DNA of 44,668 nt from Chara braunii (Eukaryota > Streptophyta > Charophyceae > Charales > Characeae). The notes below the pieces were generated by a model, which worked only from the letters and a program-made list of their open reading frames with translations, did not search any database and was not told the origin of the DNA. The stretch covers positions 2,849,857 through 2,894,524 of the forward strand of contig BFEA01000034.1 of the NCBI GenBank assembly GCA_003427395.1, in the 5' to 3' direction. Made by a program: the position numbers and the translations under genes. Within the stretch, counting starts at the first letter, position 1, and every line of letters begins with the position of its first letter. Shown here one piece after another: positions 11,022 through 20,379 of the stretch.

Positions 11022-13305
11022 CAAAGGCGATGCAATTCAAAATGAAAGAAAGATGAAGAAGGAAATGACTGCAAAAAGCACCCAGATAAAGCAAAACTGC
11101 AAGCAAAGGTTAGACCGAGCCTGACAGGATGTGGAGAGAACCCCAGTGATAGCAAGAAACAGAAGGTGACCTGTAGGTGACTGGAAGGGTGACGTCAAGA
11201 GTAACCTGTAATCGACAGGTGATGTGAAGCGTAACAACAGTAGATGGGTAAGAGTATGAGCAAAGGCAAGGGGGGCAATAGATCAGCGCATTGCAAGCAT
11301 AAGAGGGAGCGAAATCCAACCATGCAGATTGACGGTGATGCTCTCTTTTTGAGAACTCCGCCAATGCGGGGAAGGCAAACAAAAGCACTACCGCACTTTC
11401 TAACACCATTTTCACCTAGCACGGGCAAAAATGTACAACTAAAAATACCATCCATCCTCCATGGCCCCTCGACGTTCAAGCCATGCCCTGCCCTGGACAG
11501 GAAGATGCAAACGAATGGAGAAGTCCAAGCCATTAAATCAAGAGTCAATCAGAATTGTAATCAGACTCGACTTCAACTCCACTTCCAGCATGCATACATA
11601 CAGATGTCAATGGCAGAGGAACTCTCTCAAAGCAGAATGAGAAATAAGTGTGAGATGGCACTCAACGCCCACACAGAAAACTGATATGGCCACTAGCCAG
11701 GAACTCAGCTGAAGTCAACCTTCACAGCTTGCGGCTATGGCCGCTGAACGCTGTCTGAATTCCCACCCGACCACTGTATCCACCATCAGACACTCCACAC
11801 TCACTCACGCATAGGTTCACACGCACTAGGATCTACCCTGAATGCCCACGCATACACACCACGCGCACACACACACACACTGCTGTTGCTCGACACTGGC
11901 GGCTATGGCCGCCGTCTCCCTCCTACTGTCTTCTACCTAGCGGCTATGGCCGCTGTCTCCTCCTTCCTGCCCACTTCATCTTCGGGCATCTCCAGACCTC
12001 CAACGCACAAGACACTCAGTCAGCGCTGCCGGGTCACTTGCAGAATGAATGATGGCTGGGCGCTGCCTCTTTATTTATACCTTTTGTCGATGGTCTGGCC
12101 TGCCTTTGGGCCCAGGCCCAAGGATTGTGCTGTCCCACCTGGTACTTGCTGACTGCACGAAGTAGACTGGGACTAGGCACTGGGACTGCTGACTGTGCTA
12201 GGACTGGACTACCCTTTGCTGACTCACCTACGGACAATTGACCTCTGCAGTACCTAAGAGCCAACTGCGGACTTCCAGAAACTCCTAGGCCTAGACTGAC
12301 TGACTCTTCGTAAGACTTAAGAGCTCACTTAAGCGGCAGACCCTAAGACTGCTCAAACTAAGACTCACGGTTCAAGTCCACGCGACCAGACAATACACAC
12401 AGACTGCTGACAGACGACTTTTCGGACAGGTCGCGGGTTCAAAGCACACGGGGTCAACAGGCACTGTACAAGGGATCCAGGGTTAGGTCTAGGGATCGAG
12501 CCCTGGGATCTGCAATTGTCCTGCGAACTGGGTGAAACCGTTTCAGGAATTGACCAACCGTCAACGATTGCGAACGTCGACAGAAAACAGGAAATGCGCC
12601 ACTGGACTCACTCCAGGACGGTCCTGCTGCGGAGTTTCAAATTTTCCCCTCCCCTCTGGCCACGTTGTCATCAATCAACCAATACTTTGCACTCTCCCTC
12701 TGTCGTCCTCCCAGGGCCTACGACACCGATCTCTGCTGTCTCTGTGGTTGCATTCTCGTTTGCTTCATCATCGGACTCGGAAAGTCTGTTCCTTTCCTCA
12801 GGCTCAATCCAGAGTTCCACAGAGGAGCGGACTTATTGCCTGGATTGCGTATCGACACCATCCCATCCATAATCCCGCAGAACGCAGCCGTCTTTCCCCT
12901 AGATTGCGTTGGACAAGCGTCTCACGCCACTGCGCACGTGACTCGGTCATCGCTCACGTTCTTCGGCCAGTTAGCCATCGTGAGTCCCAGCCACTGTACG
13001 ATGATGGATCACGGCGTTGGTTTGTGAACAAAAAACGAAACCGAGGAGGGGAGGCCAGGCCTGGCCTGGCATAGCTTGCCAGGGCGTCAATGAATCAGTG
13101 GCATTCGTGTATGGCAGCATGCCATTGCTCGCCAACACGAGAGGGGGGGAAGAGGAAGGGAAAAAAAGAGGACCATGCACGGCATGGCCATCATCTCGAC
13201 CGATCGACCCGGCCAATCCTCCCTTCTTCAATCTCTTCCCAAGCCCTGCCAGGGACCCTCCCAGGGCCTTTCTCTCCGGACCCCCCGCTGCGAAGTAGCA
13301 GGGGC
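11022..13305. other. Intergenic / 3' flank of the SUVR gene; repeated palindrome
   Basis: No gene recognised. The near-palindrome GCGGCTATGGCCGC occurs three times, at 11731-11744, 11899-11912 and 11940-11953. On the minus strand, downstream of the SUVR stop, an AATAAA-type signal appears near 12070 (TTTATT on the plus strand), so a long 3' untranslated region is possible. Overlapping plus-strand frames between 12516 and 13074 look compositional. Confidence 0.45.
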
Positions 13306-16300
13306 CTATCTTGCCGGGGACGACGCAGATCCCTGACCACCACCGTTCCTGCCTCTGCTGGCTTGAGCGCCCTTCCCCTTCACCGGCCTCCATATCCTGG
13401 TTTTCCCCTGTGCGCGAATCTTCTCCCTTCCTTCCGTTGCCTCCCCCCCTCCCCTCTCCTGCCCCCCCCCACCTTTGCTGCCGAGCTCCCTCCCTCCTCC
13501 TTTCCTCCTATTATCCCTGCAAAACTCACTCCCACATCTGCACTCGAACACCGGGTCCTCCTCGTCCGATTCCCCGTCGAACTGCAACCCGTAGTCCCAC
13601 GTCAGCTCCTCCCTCTCCTCCACATCACGCGACGTGAAGTATGCCACGTGGTAGTAATGCGTGTCCCTCGACTCTATCTGCACGGGTCTCTCCACCAAGC
13701 TCGCATCTTGGCATCGATGGTTCAGGAACCTTGCTATATTCCCATGCACGGTAGCGTCCAGATTCAATGCCTCGTAGTCATCTAAGCCCCCATGGAAATG
13801 TTCGTTCTCCATCTCTCTGTCCGCATCCAACTGCAACTGAAAACCCTCTATCTGGTCAGCCTTGAACATTACATTCCTCTCCATCTGTTCTCTGTTGGTC
13901 ACGATTTCCCCAACGTACTCGAACACAAACGCTCCCTTGGGCAACCGATCTAGAGTCCGAATCCCCCACCCTTTGCCATTGCTTGTCATGAACACCTCAA
14001 GCCGCCACCGGATACCCCTCTGCACCACTCTGTTAGGACAGTTCATTCCGCAGCCACACAGATAGCATTCCGTTATGAAATCGGAGTGCATATTCCCCAC
14101 CTGGAACTCGCGCACGCACAGCCGGTCCACGAGCCTGCCATCTTTTCCATACGCGAATTCTCCCCGCGTACTCTCCGCACATTTACATCGGTACCCTCCC
14201 TTCGCACAATCGTCATCGCAGTCGCAGGAGAAATACTTCGTCCTCTCTACAGTCAGCTGAACCGTTGCCAGATTATACACGATGGACTGCGTAATGTACA
14301 CGAACTTCTTCTCAAACACTTTGTCATTGACCTCGTTCACACACCTAATAGGTATCCTCTCTTTTCCCTTGCTAATGTCCTCCATCACTACGTGCGCCAT
14401 AAACCCTCCCGGCCCCCGCGCGGGCCTCATCATCGAGTTCCGGCCACGGGCTTCCTCACACTTCCCGACCTCCAATGTCCCACGCTTAGTGTTACATATG
14501 CCTGCATTCTTCTTCTTCTTCTTCACCACCACTTCGACGGCTTTTTCTTTCCCTTCCCGCCGCCCTCGTGTTTGCTGCCCTTCAGCTGCTTCTTGTCCTC
14601 CTCCAGCATTCTCGTGATTATCATCTTGTGGCTGCTGTTGTTGTTTATCACCCTGGCGTTGGTGTTTATCATGCCCTTGCGGTTGGTGGGGGTGGTCAGC
14701 TACTTGCGGATGCGGCGACTCGCGAATTACAACGCCTGTAGAGCGCGCCGCAAAACCGCCACCTTCCCCGGAGCCTTTCCCGACTCTTTCTCCAGCTCCC
14801 ACCCCAGTCCCAGTCCCAGTTCCAGTTCCAGTTCCAGTTCCAGTTCCAGTTCCAATTCCCTTTTCCCTTCTCCCTCTTTTCCTCCTAAACTTCAAGGCTA
14901 AGTCATCATCGTCATCAGAACTGGCACCCTCCTCCGGCTCCCGCCTTCCCTGGGACGGCGTCCTTCTGTTCTCAGCCGTCGTCGCGACCCGTTCGCTCCT
15001 GCAGTTGCCCTCCTCTCCTAGCCCCCCGCCCCTTTCTCCTCCTGCTGATCCTCCCACTCTTCCTCCCCCTCCTCCTGCCCCCCCTCCGCTCTCCTCAGCA
15101 CTACTACCTCCCTCAGCATCGTCCATCTCCTCTATTCTGCCCCTGACTATTTTCAATCCGTCCGCGTCGACCTCCCGTCTCCTCGGAAAAGCGACGGCCC
15201 CCCTCACCCCTTCACCGAAACCAACGCCCGTGGACCCCTTCACTGATTTTTCGGGCCCATCAACCGCCCTCTTCTGCTTCTGCTCGATGACAACCCTTCG
15301 TTTCTCCCCTTTGTCCAGGATCCTCCCCTCTGCTGCTCTTCCACCAGTCTCTCTCGCCTGCCTCCCGAGTGTCATTCCCGGCGAGTTTCTCTCTTCCTCG
15401 TCGCCGCTACAGCTCCCACCTCCTGCCCACCTCCTCTTCTTCCCGCTGTTGGTATCTCTGCTCGCACCGCTCACCTTTCCTCCATCGCCCCCAGCAGAAG
15501 TCTGCTCCTTCGTCCTCCCCTTCTCCGCTGTCCTTTCCTTCTCCCTCCTGTCGAGAACCCTCTCCTCCTCTCCCCTCACATCATCCCCCCTCTGCTGGCT
15601 CCCCATCCCCCCAGCTTCTCCTCCTCCTACCACCGTTCTCTCTTCCTCGACGCTGCCGCAGTCGAAACCTCTCTTCCTCGTGCCGCTGTCCTTCTGCCCG
15701 ATCTTCTTCACCCTCCCCGCCGCTCCATCACAAGCTCGGCGTGTCTCTTCCCTCTTTCTCAACAACCCACCCTCAGACCACCTCTCCTCCTCCTTGAGTT
15801 CACTGCTAGCTCCATTCATCACCCTCCCCGATCGATGGCCGCCGCCCGAATTCCCCACACGACCTTCCCCCTCCTCCATATCCTTGATCCGATGCTCAAC
15901 ACCCGTCTTCCGCCCGCCGCCCGAATTCCCCACACGACCTTCCCCCTCCTCCATCTCCTTGATCCGATGCTCAACACCCGTCTTCCGCCATGCGCCGCCG
16001 CTGCCCAACGACTCTCCCCCGCGAGTTCCTCCGTCGCCGCCGTCGGACCGTTCTTTCCATGCTTTCCCCCCGGACAACCCAAACCCCCCTCCTCCCCCAA
16101 GAGTTCTCCCCATCCCCGCGGCGTCCAATCGCTCTTTCCCCATTCCAGACCTCCCTGCCAATTTGCTCCCCTCATCTGCCCTATAGGTACATTTCCCAAC
16201 CACGCCCCCTTTTCCCCCCACGCTGCCTCTACCGCTTCCGCCTTCACCCCCCTGACCGACCTTTCCCTCTCCTAAAGACACGTTCCGCCGCTCCAGTGGC

Positions 16301-19300
16301 CCCGACTTCCCCGACACCGTCTGAACTTTCATGTTCGTCTTCCCCTCAGCCCATCCGTTTGCCCTATGGCCGTCGCTATACATACGTCCAACGACCTTAC
16401 TCTCTTCCTCTTTCCTCTTAATTTTTTTCATCATCTTCTTCTCCTCCACGGCTCCCTCCTCCTCCTCTCCTTTCTTCTTCCTCTCGCCCCCCCCCCCAAC
16501 TACCCACGTCCCTGCACGGCCGCTCATCCCATTTCCCGCTTTTTCCATCTTCTTCTTCTCTTCGACGGCTCTGCCCTCCTCTCCTTTCTTCTTCCTCTCG
16601 CCCCCCCCCCCAACTACCCACGTCCCTGCACGACCGCTCATCCCGTTTCCCGCGCACTCCCCCACAGAGCCACGTGCGGAAACCATATTCCGCCTCCCAT
16701 CATCTTCCCATCGCTCAACAACCGAGCCGTCTGCCTTCCCCCCGCTCATCGTTCCCAGTACTCTCCCGCATCCCCCCGCGCCAAGGCCACTCCCACGTCC
16801 AACTCCAAACCCACCACCACTCCCAACAACCCCATGGCCAGCTCCAGCTGCTGCATTCCAAGCTCCAAAATCAATTCCAGTTCCTCTTCCGGGTCCAGAT
16901 TGCATTCCCGCGAAATGACCACGTCGAGGTTCAGCAGACCGTTCGCATCGTCCAACCGCTCCGTCTTCCTTCCCCCCACCACTCCCACTTCCAACGCCAA
17001 AGCCACCACGCCGAACAACCCCAGTGCCAGGTCCAAGTGCAGTCCATGGTCCAGAGCCAAATCCATCATCACTCCTAAGAACCCCACTGCCAGGTCCAAG
17101 TGCATTCCCTGGTCCAGAGCCAGAATGAGTTCCTCTACCCGATCCGGATCTCATTCCCGCCAAATTATCAATTCCAGGTGTACACCGTTCCCATCGTTCC
17201 TCAACCGTCTCGTCGTCCTTCCCCCCTCTCTTTGTTCCCGCCGCGCCAATTCCGCTCCCAGTTCCAACTCCAAAGGCAGTCCCAACAACCCCATCGCTAG
17301 GTCCAAGTGCATCCCCTGGTCCATCCCCTGGTCCACATCCGATTCCACTTCCTCTAGCAGGTCCACATCCGATTCCACTTCCTCTGACAGGTCCACATCC
17401 GATTCCACTTCCTCTATCAGGTCCACATCGGATACCCGCCAAATAATCACTTCCTGGCAGCTCAGACCGCTCCCATCGTCCAGCGACCGAACCGCCGTTG
17501 TCGTTTCCCCCGGTGCTTGTTGCGGGTTGTATACCAAACCCCGCGCCAATTCCACTCCCACTTCCAAATCCAAAGCCAGTCCCAAGTGCCCCGTCGCCAG
17601 CTCCAATTGCATTCCGTGCACCGAATCCACTTCCAAATCCAAAGCCAGATCCAAATGGCATACCCCCCAAATGACCACTGCCAAGTTCATAATACCGAAA
17701 CCGGCACGGCGGGACATTCGTTGCCATGACCTTCACGTAACTGTCGCTCGATTCCACTCCATCACCCTTCTCAACCACTGTTCCTTTCTCCCATCGACTG
17801 TCCATGGCGGGCGTGCCCCCATCATCATCTCCCCGTCTTCCCAATCCCACCATTCCCTTTCCCTGTCCACAAGGACGAGGTTCAGGTTCAGGTTCATGTT
17901 GAAGTTGAGGCGCTACGCACTCTGCAAAACGGCCAATGGCCGCCGCGCCAGATCCTGCATTGCCTTTTATCCGTCCATTTATCTCCAGATCGCTCCCCTC
18001 CTCCTCTTCCTCCTGCTGCTGATGCTGCTGTTGCTGCTGCTGACGGTGTTCCTGAATGGATGGACAAAGAGAAGGAACGAGATCCGCTTGGCATCTAAGC
18101 ACGGAGGTGGATGCTATCTCCGTGCTCTTTCCTGCCCGCACTTCCCCGCACATCATCTCCTCTGTACCTGAATCATTTCGCCCCTCTCCATACGAAAGGG
18201 ATGCTTTCGGTCCGCCTTTCCTGCCATTCTCTCCATCCTCCTCCTCTCTTCTTCTCTCCTTCGCGTCCCCATGCATTGTCTCCTCCTGCCTCACCACCCC
18301 TTCTCCCTCCCTCATCTGCATATCGTCAGTCTTCCCTCCCTCCATCTCTCTCTGTTCGCCTCCTCCTCCTCCTCCTCCTCCTCCTCCCTCTATCGTCCTG
18401 ATCACCATATTGTAATTGTTTTCCTGCACCAGTGGCCATCCTTCTTCACCATAAACACTTAGGAAACTCACGAATGCATCCATTACCACGTCCTTGTGGA
18501 ACTGGCATTGCTTCACGACTGCGTCAATGTCTTCATGGAACTTCGCCATAAAATCTCTTGCATCGTCCGCAGACGATCTACTCTCCCCGACGCCATCTTC
18601 GTTTTCCCGATCTGATCCCGCGCGATGTTCCTCCTCCCCCCCCTCCCCGCGCTCCACAACGTGCGCAAGCGGACTCTCCTCCGCTCCGCAGCCATTGTTT
18701 TCCCGATCCCTTTCCGTTGCCTCCGAATGCTCCCCAACCACCCGTCCTCCCTCTACGGCTAAGTGCATGCCATCATGGCCCCGCCGTTCAACAGCCTCCA
18801 GTTCTCCATTACCTCCAACAACTTCCACGGCTTCTTCTTCTTCGTCGTCGTCGTCGTCTTTTTCTTCTTCTTTTCCGTCCTTTTCCTCTTTTTCTCCTTC
18901 CTTTTCTTCTCCTCGTCTTCTTGCTCGTACATCCGGTATCTTCCAATTACAAATCGCATCTCCCATCTCCGCCCTCCTACTTTCTTCGCCAAGTACAGGA
19001 CGCCCAGAGATCGATGACGTCAACCATTCAAAAGCCTTGCTTCCTCCCTTTTCACAAACACCTTCTTCCTCCTCTTCCTGGCCTTCTTTACTCTCACTCT
19101 CCATTGACTCACAAGCTACATCGGAGCCGCCGTACTCTTTCGCTCTCTCTCTCCCTCCTCCTCCTCCTCCTCCTCCTCCTCCTCCTTCTCCTCTTCCTAC
19201 TCCTACTGCCAACGTCTCCGATGCTGTAGACTCGGACATACCACTCGAACGGGGGGGGGATCGCCCGTTCTCCAAAGCTTGCCCAGACGCGTTGTTTGTC

Positions 19301-20043
19301 ATCCAATGATTCACATCGACTACAACCCCTCCCTCCTTCCCATTTCCGCCTTCCTCGTATTTCTCTCTTTGATCGTTTGTAATACCCCAAGCTATAACAA
19401 GGCAGTTATCGTTCCTTGTACTTCTTCCTCCTTCTTCGTCTCCTCCTCCCGACTTCTCCCATCTAATTGGTGTGTCTCTTTGGAGGTTATCCACGACCAA
19501 TCGCACGCCAGCATCGCTCGTTTCTGCAACCCCAGCCATTTCGAAGTCTTCTTCTCCCCCTCCTTCTCCTCCTTCCCCCACCCCAGCCAGCTTCTCCAAT
19601 CCCATAAGGGAGTCTGCTTGAATGCTATCCGCGACCAATCGCACACGGTCATCACTCGTTTCTTGAATGCCAGACATCTCGAAGTCTCCTCCTCCTCCTC
19701 CTCCTCCTCCTCCTCCTCCTCCTCCTCCTCCTGCTGCTGCTGCTGCTTGGATGCTATCCGCGACAAATCGCACACTGTCATCACTCGTTTTTTGAATGCC
19801 AGACATCTCGAAGTCTCCTCCTCCTCCTCCTCCTGCTGCTTGGATGCTATCCGCGACCAATCGCACACTGTCATCACTCGTTTCTTGAATGCCAGACATA
19901 TCAAGGTCTCCTCCTCCTCCTCCTCCTCCTCCTCCTCCTCCTCCTCCTCCTCCAAGCTTCTCCATTCCCCTAGCAGGGTCTCCTTGGATGTTCTCCGCGA
20001 TCAATCGCACACCGCCATCATTCGTGTCTTGAGCACCAGCCAT
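13306..20043 (-). CDS. SUVR-type H3K9 methyltransferase (WIYLD, pre-SET, SET, post-SET)
   Basis: Predicted nuclear histone H3 lysine-9 methyltransferase; plant relatives (SUVR1/2/4) act on transposon chromatin. Residues count from the ATG at 20043. About 1-190: a novel repeat with poly-Gly linkers. About 505-550: WIYLD-like ubiquitin-binding segment. About 560-1860: low-complexity Gly/Glu/Lys/Arg-rich region with FG-, GSGIGCGP- and TG-type repeats and basic stretches (KRGRREK, VVKKKKK). About 1900-2005: pre-SET (VNEVND, then CDCDDDC...CKC, GEFAY, CGCGMNC). About 2010-2157: SET (GKGWGIRTL, FEYVGEI, RFLNHRC, ELTWDYG). About 2167-2180: post-SET CRCGSEFC. All key cofactor, catalytic and zinc residues appear present. 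At 2245 codons in one exon it is several times the usual family length. The start is uncertain: ATG 20043 lies inside a repeat, and an in-frame TAG at 20095-20097 separates it from two more repeats upstream. SUVR rather than SUVH because there is no SRA domain. Confidence 0.85.
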   Translation of the reverse strand: MAGAQDTNDGGVRLIAENIQGDPARGMEKLGGGGGGGGGGGGGGGDLDMSGIQETSDDSVRLVADSIQAAGGGGGGDFEMSGIQKTSDDSVRFVADSIQAAAAAGGGGGGGGGGGGGGGDFEMSGIQETSDDRVRLVADSIQADSLMGLEKLAGVGEGGEGGGEEDFEMAGVAETSDAGVRLVVDNLQRDTPIRWEKSGGGDEEGGRSTRNDNCLVIAWGITNDQREKYEEGGNGKEGGVVVDVNHWMTNNASGQALENGRSPPRSSGMSESTASETLAVGVGRGEGGGGGGGGGGGRERAKEYGGSDVACESMESESKEGQEEEEEGVCEKGGSKAFEWLTSSISGRPVLGEESRRAEMGDAICNWKIPDVRARRRGEEKEGEKEEKDGKEEEKDDDDDEEEEAVEVVGGNGELEAVERRGHDGMHLAVEGGRVVGEHSEATERDRENNGCGAEESPLAHVVERGEGGEEEHRAGSDRENEDGVGESRSSADDARDFMAKFHEDIDAVVKQCQFHKDVVMDAFVSFLSVYGEEGWPLVQENNYNMVIRTIEGGGGGGGGGGEQREMEGGKTDDMQMREGEGVVRQEETMHGDAKERRREEEDGENGRKGGPKASLSYGEGRNDSGTEEMMCGEVRAGKSTEIASTSVLRCQADLVPSLCPSIQEHRQQQQQQHQQQEEEEEGSDLEINGRIKGNAGSGAAAIGRFAECVAPQLQHEPEPEPRPCGQGKGMVGLGRRGDDDGGTPAMDSRWEKGTVVEKGDGVESSDSYVKVMATNVPPCRFRYYELGSGHLGGMPFGSGFGFGSGFGARNAIGAGDGALGTGFGFGSGSGIGAGFGIQPATSTGGNDNGGSVAGRWERSELPGSDYLAGIRCGPDRGSGIGCGPVRGSGIGCGPARGSGIGCGPGDGPGDALGPSDGVVGTAFGVGTGSGIGAAGTKRGGKDDETVEERWERCTPGIDNLAGMRSGSGRGTHSGSGPGNALGPGSGVLRSDDGFGSGPWTALGPGTGVVRRGGFGVGSGSGGGKEDGAVGRCERSAEPRRGHFAGMQSGPGRGTGIDFGAWNAAAGAGHGVVGSGGGFGVGRGSGLGAGGCGRVLGTMSGGKADGSVVERWEDDGRRNMVSARGSVGECAGNGMSGRAGTWVVGGGGERKKKGEEGRAVEEKKKMEKAGNGMSGRAGTWVVGGGGERKKKGEEEEGAVEEKKMMKKIKRKEEESKVVGRMYSDGHRANGWAEGKTNMKVQTVSGKSGPLERRNVSLGEGKVGQGGEGGSGRGSVGGKGGVVGKCTYRADEGSKLAGRSGMGKERLDAAGMGRTLGGGGGFGLSGGKAWKERSDGGDGGTRGGESLGSGGAWRKTGVEHRIKEMEEGEGRVGNSGGGRKTGVEHRIKDMEEGEGRVGNSGGGHRSGRVMNGASSELKEEERWSEGGLLRKREETRRACDGAAGRVKKIGQKDSGTRKRGFDCGSVEEERTVVGGGEAGGMGSQQRGDDVRGEEERVLDRREKERTAEKGRTKEQTSAGGDGGKVSGASRDTNSGKKRRWAGGGSCSGDEEERNSPGMTLGRQARETGGRAAEGRILDKGEKRRVVIEQKQKRAVDGPEKSVKGSTGVGFGEGVRGAVAFPRRREVDADGLKIVRGRIEEMDDAEGGSSAEESGGGAGGGGGRVGGSAGGERGGGLGEEGNCRSERVATTAENRRTPSQGRREPEEGASSDDDDDLALKFRRKRGRREKGIGTGTGTGTGTGTGTGTGVGAGERVGKGSGEGGGFAARSTGVVIRESPHPQVADHPHQPQGHDKHQRQGDKQQQQPQDDNHENAGGGQEAAEGQQTRGRREGKEKAVEVVVKKKKKNAGICNTKRGTLEVGKCEEARGRNSMMRPARGPGGFMAHVVMEDISKGKERIPIRCVNEVNDKVFEKKFVYITQSIVYNLATVQLTVERTKYFSCDCDDDCAKGGYRCKCAESTRGEFAYGKDGRLVDRLCVREFQVGNMHSDFITECYLCGCGMNCPNRVVQRGIRWRLEVFMTSNGKGWGIRTLDRLPKGAFVFEYVGEIVTNREQMERNVMFKADQIEGFQLQLDADREMENEHFHGGLDDYEALNLDATVHGNIARFLNHRCQDASLVERPVQIESRDTHYYHVAYFTSRDVEEREELTWDYGLQFDGESDEEDPVFECRCGSEFCRDNRRKGGGRELGSKGGGGQERGGGEATEGREKIRAQGKTRIWRPVKGKGAQASRGRNGGGQGSASSPAR
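13505..14345 (-). other. Catalytic module of the SUVR gene: pre-SET, SET and post-SET
   Basis: Conserved 280-residue block. Pre-SET cysteines lie at about 14213-14232 (CDCDDDC), followed by CKCAESTRGEFAY and the CYLCGCGMNC cluster just before NRVVQRG. The SET pseudoknot motif RFLNHRC is encoded at about 13707-13733; NHRC rather than NHSC is normal in SUVR proteins. ELTWDYG lies near 13580-13600 and the post-SET CxCxxxxC at about 13515-13545. Spacing and order match active family members. Confidence 0.9.
14795..14862 (-). repeat. Hexamer repeat encoding Gly-Thr dipeptides in SUVR
   Basis: CCAGTT/CCAGTC hexamers on the plus strand encode GTGTGTGTG on the minus strand, just N-terminal of a basic stretch leading to the catalytic module. 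Confidence 0.85.
15841..15990 (-). repeat. 75-bp in-frame tandem duplication within SUVR
   Basis: A unit starting GCCGCCCGAATTCCCC on the plus strand occurs at 15841 and again at 15916, a 25-codon period encoding GVEHRIK[E/D]MEEGEG on the minus strand. The copies are almost identical, so the duplication is recent. Confidence 0.85.
16460..16655 (-). repeat. In-frame duplication within SUVR, Gly/Lys-rich
   Basis: The segment reading GNGMSGRAGTWVVGGGGE then RKKKGEE (minus strand) occurs twice, about 109 bp apart, with C-runs of 9 to 10 bp on the plus strand. Both copies keep frame. Confidence 0.8.
17330..17425 (-). repeat. 30-bp in-frame repeat, 3 copies, within SUVR
   Basis: A unit starting TCCACATCCGATTCC on the plus strand repeats at a 30-bp period and encodes RGSGIGCGP-type decapeptides. 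It lies in a wider FG/GSG-rich region (about 16700-17690). Confidence 0.85.
18392..18549 (-). other. WIYLD-like domain of the SUVR gene
   Basis: Read on the minus strand, from MAKFHEDID to VIRTI. The signature is VMDAFVSFLSVYGEEGW followed by NNYNMVIRTI, matching the WIYLD pattern of a hydrophobic helix ending LL-x-x-Y-x-x-x-W, then ENY and a short helix. In Arabidopsis SUVR4 this domain binds ubiquitin and stimulates methylation. In land plants it sits near the N-terminus; here about 500 residues precede it. Confidence 0.65.
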
Positions 20044-20313
20044 CTCAAAGTGTTCTCCTCCTGCTCCTCCTCCTCTTCTCAGTTTCTCCAATTTCTAACG
20101 AGGGCCTCTTTCGATGCCGTCCCCGATTGGCCGCACACCGCTATCATTCGTTCGTCGAATCCAAGCCATCCCGAGGAAGCCTTCTTCTCTTGCTCCTCCC
20201 CCCCCTCGCCCTCCCCTCTTCTCCGATCCCATACGAGTGTGTCCTTTCATGGCATCCGCGATTGATCCCAAACCGTTATCACTCGTTCCTTGCATCCCAT
20301 CCATCTTGAAGTT
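19480..20313 (-). repeat. Seven-copy protein-coding repeat with poly-Gly linkers
   Basis: Consensus per copy: [D/E]FEM[A/S]GIQETSD, two or three variable residues, then VRLVADSIQ. Copies on the minus strand lie at about 20240-20313, 20095-20190, 19985-20052, 19836-19906, 19745-19815, 19616-19688 and 19480-19555. Linkers are GGA/GGN repeats (plus-strand TCC arrays at 19686-19731, 19816-19834 and 19907-19953), one with poly-Ala. Copies 3 to 7 lie within the SUVR reading frame. The two most upstream are in the same frame but cut off by the TAG at 20095-20097. I recognise no known domain. Confidence 0.85.
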
Positions 20314-20376
20314 TTCTTCCCCCTCCTCCTCCTCCTCCCCCTCCCCGCCTCCAACCCCTTCCTCTTGTTCCCCTCA
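20095..20376 (-). pseudogene. In-frame upstream extension of the SUVR N-terminus behind a TAG
   Basis: Opens after an in-frame TAA at 20377-20379, has an ATG at 20304 (MDGMQGTSDNG) and carries repeats 1 and 2. The codons around the TAG (CCT CGT TAG AAA TTG GAG AAA) align position by position with the next repeat (CCT GCT AGG GGA ATG GAG AAG), so the stop replaces a sense codon in a continuous repeat array. It could be a nonsense mutation that moved the start to 20043, a sequencing error, or part of a 5' exon or intron. No compelling splice pair was seen. Confidence 0.6.
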
Positions 20377-20379
20377 TTA

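Noticed and set aside
10639-11124. 161-codon plus-strand ORF (Lys/Glu/Gly-rich)
   Set aside because: Its length comes from purine-rich composition and a 24-G run; no motif and no flanking gene signals.
12365-12445. tRNA-like B-box sequences (GGTTCAAGTCC near 12370; GGGTTCAAAGC near 12436)
   Set aside because: No matching A box, anticodon arm or acceptor pairing could be built around them, so neither a tRNA gene nor a SINE can be supported.
12516-13074. Three overlapping plus-strand ORFs downstream of SUVR
   Set aside because: All three frames are open together and none shows a recognisable domain.
15005-16186. 393-codon plus-strand open frame, and several smaller ones between 13090 and 20572
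   Set aside because: Same compositional shadow of the minus-strand SUVR frame; no independent evidence.
16366-18171. 601-codon plus-strand open frame opposite the SUVR gene
   Set aside because: Ser/Pro-rich composition is what the antisense of GGN/GAG-rich codons gives. No domain, and the minus strand carries clear conserved motifs.
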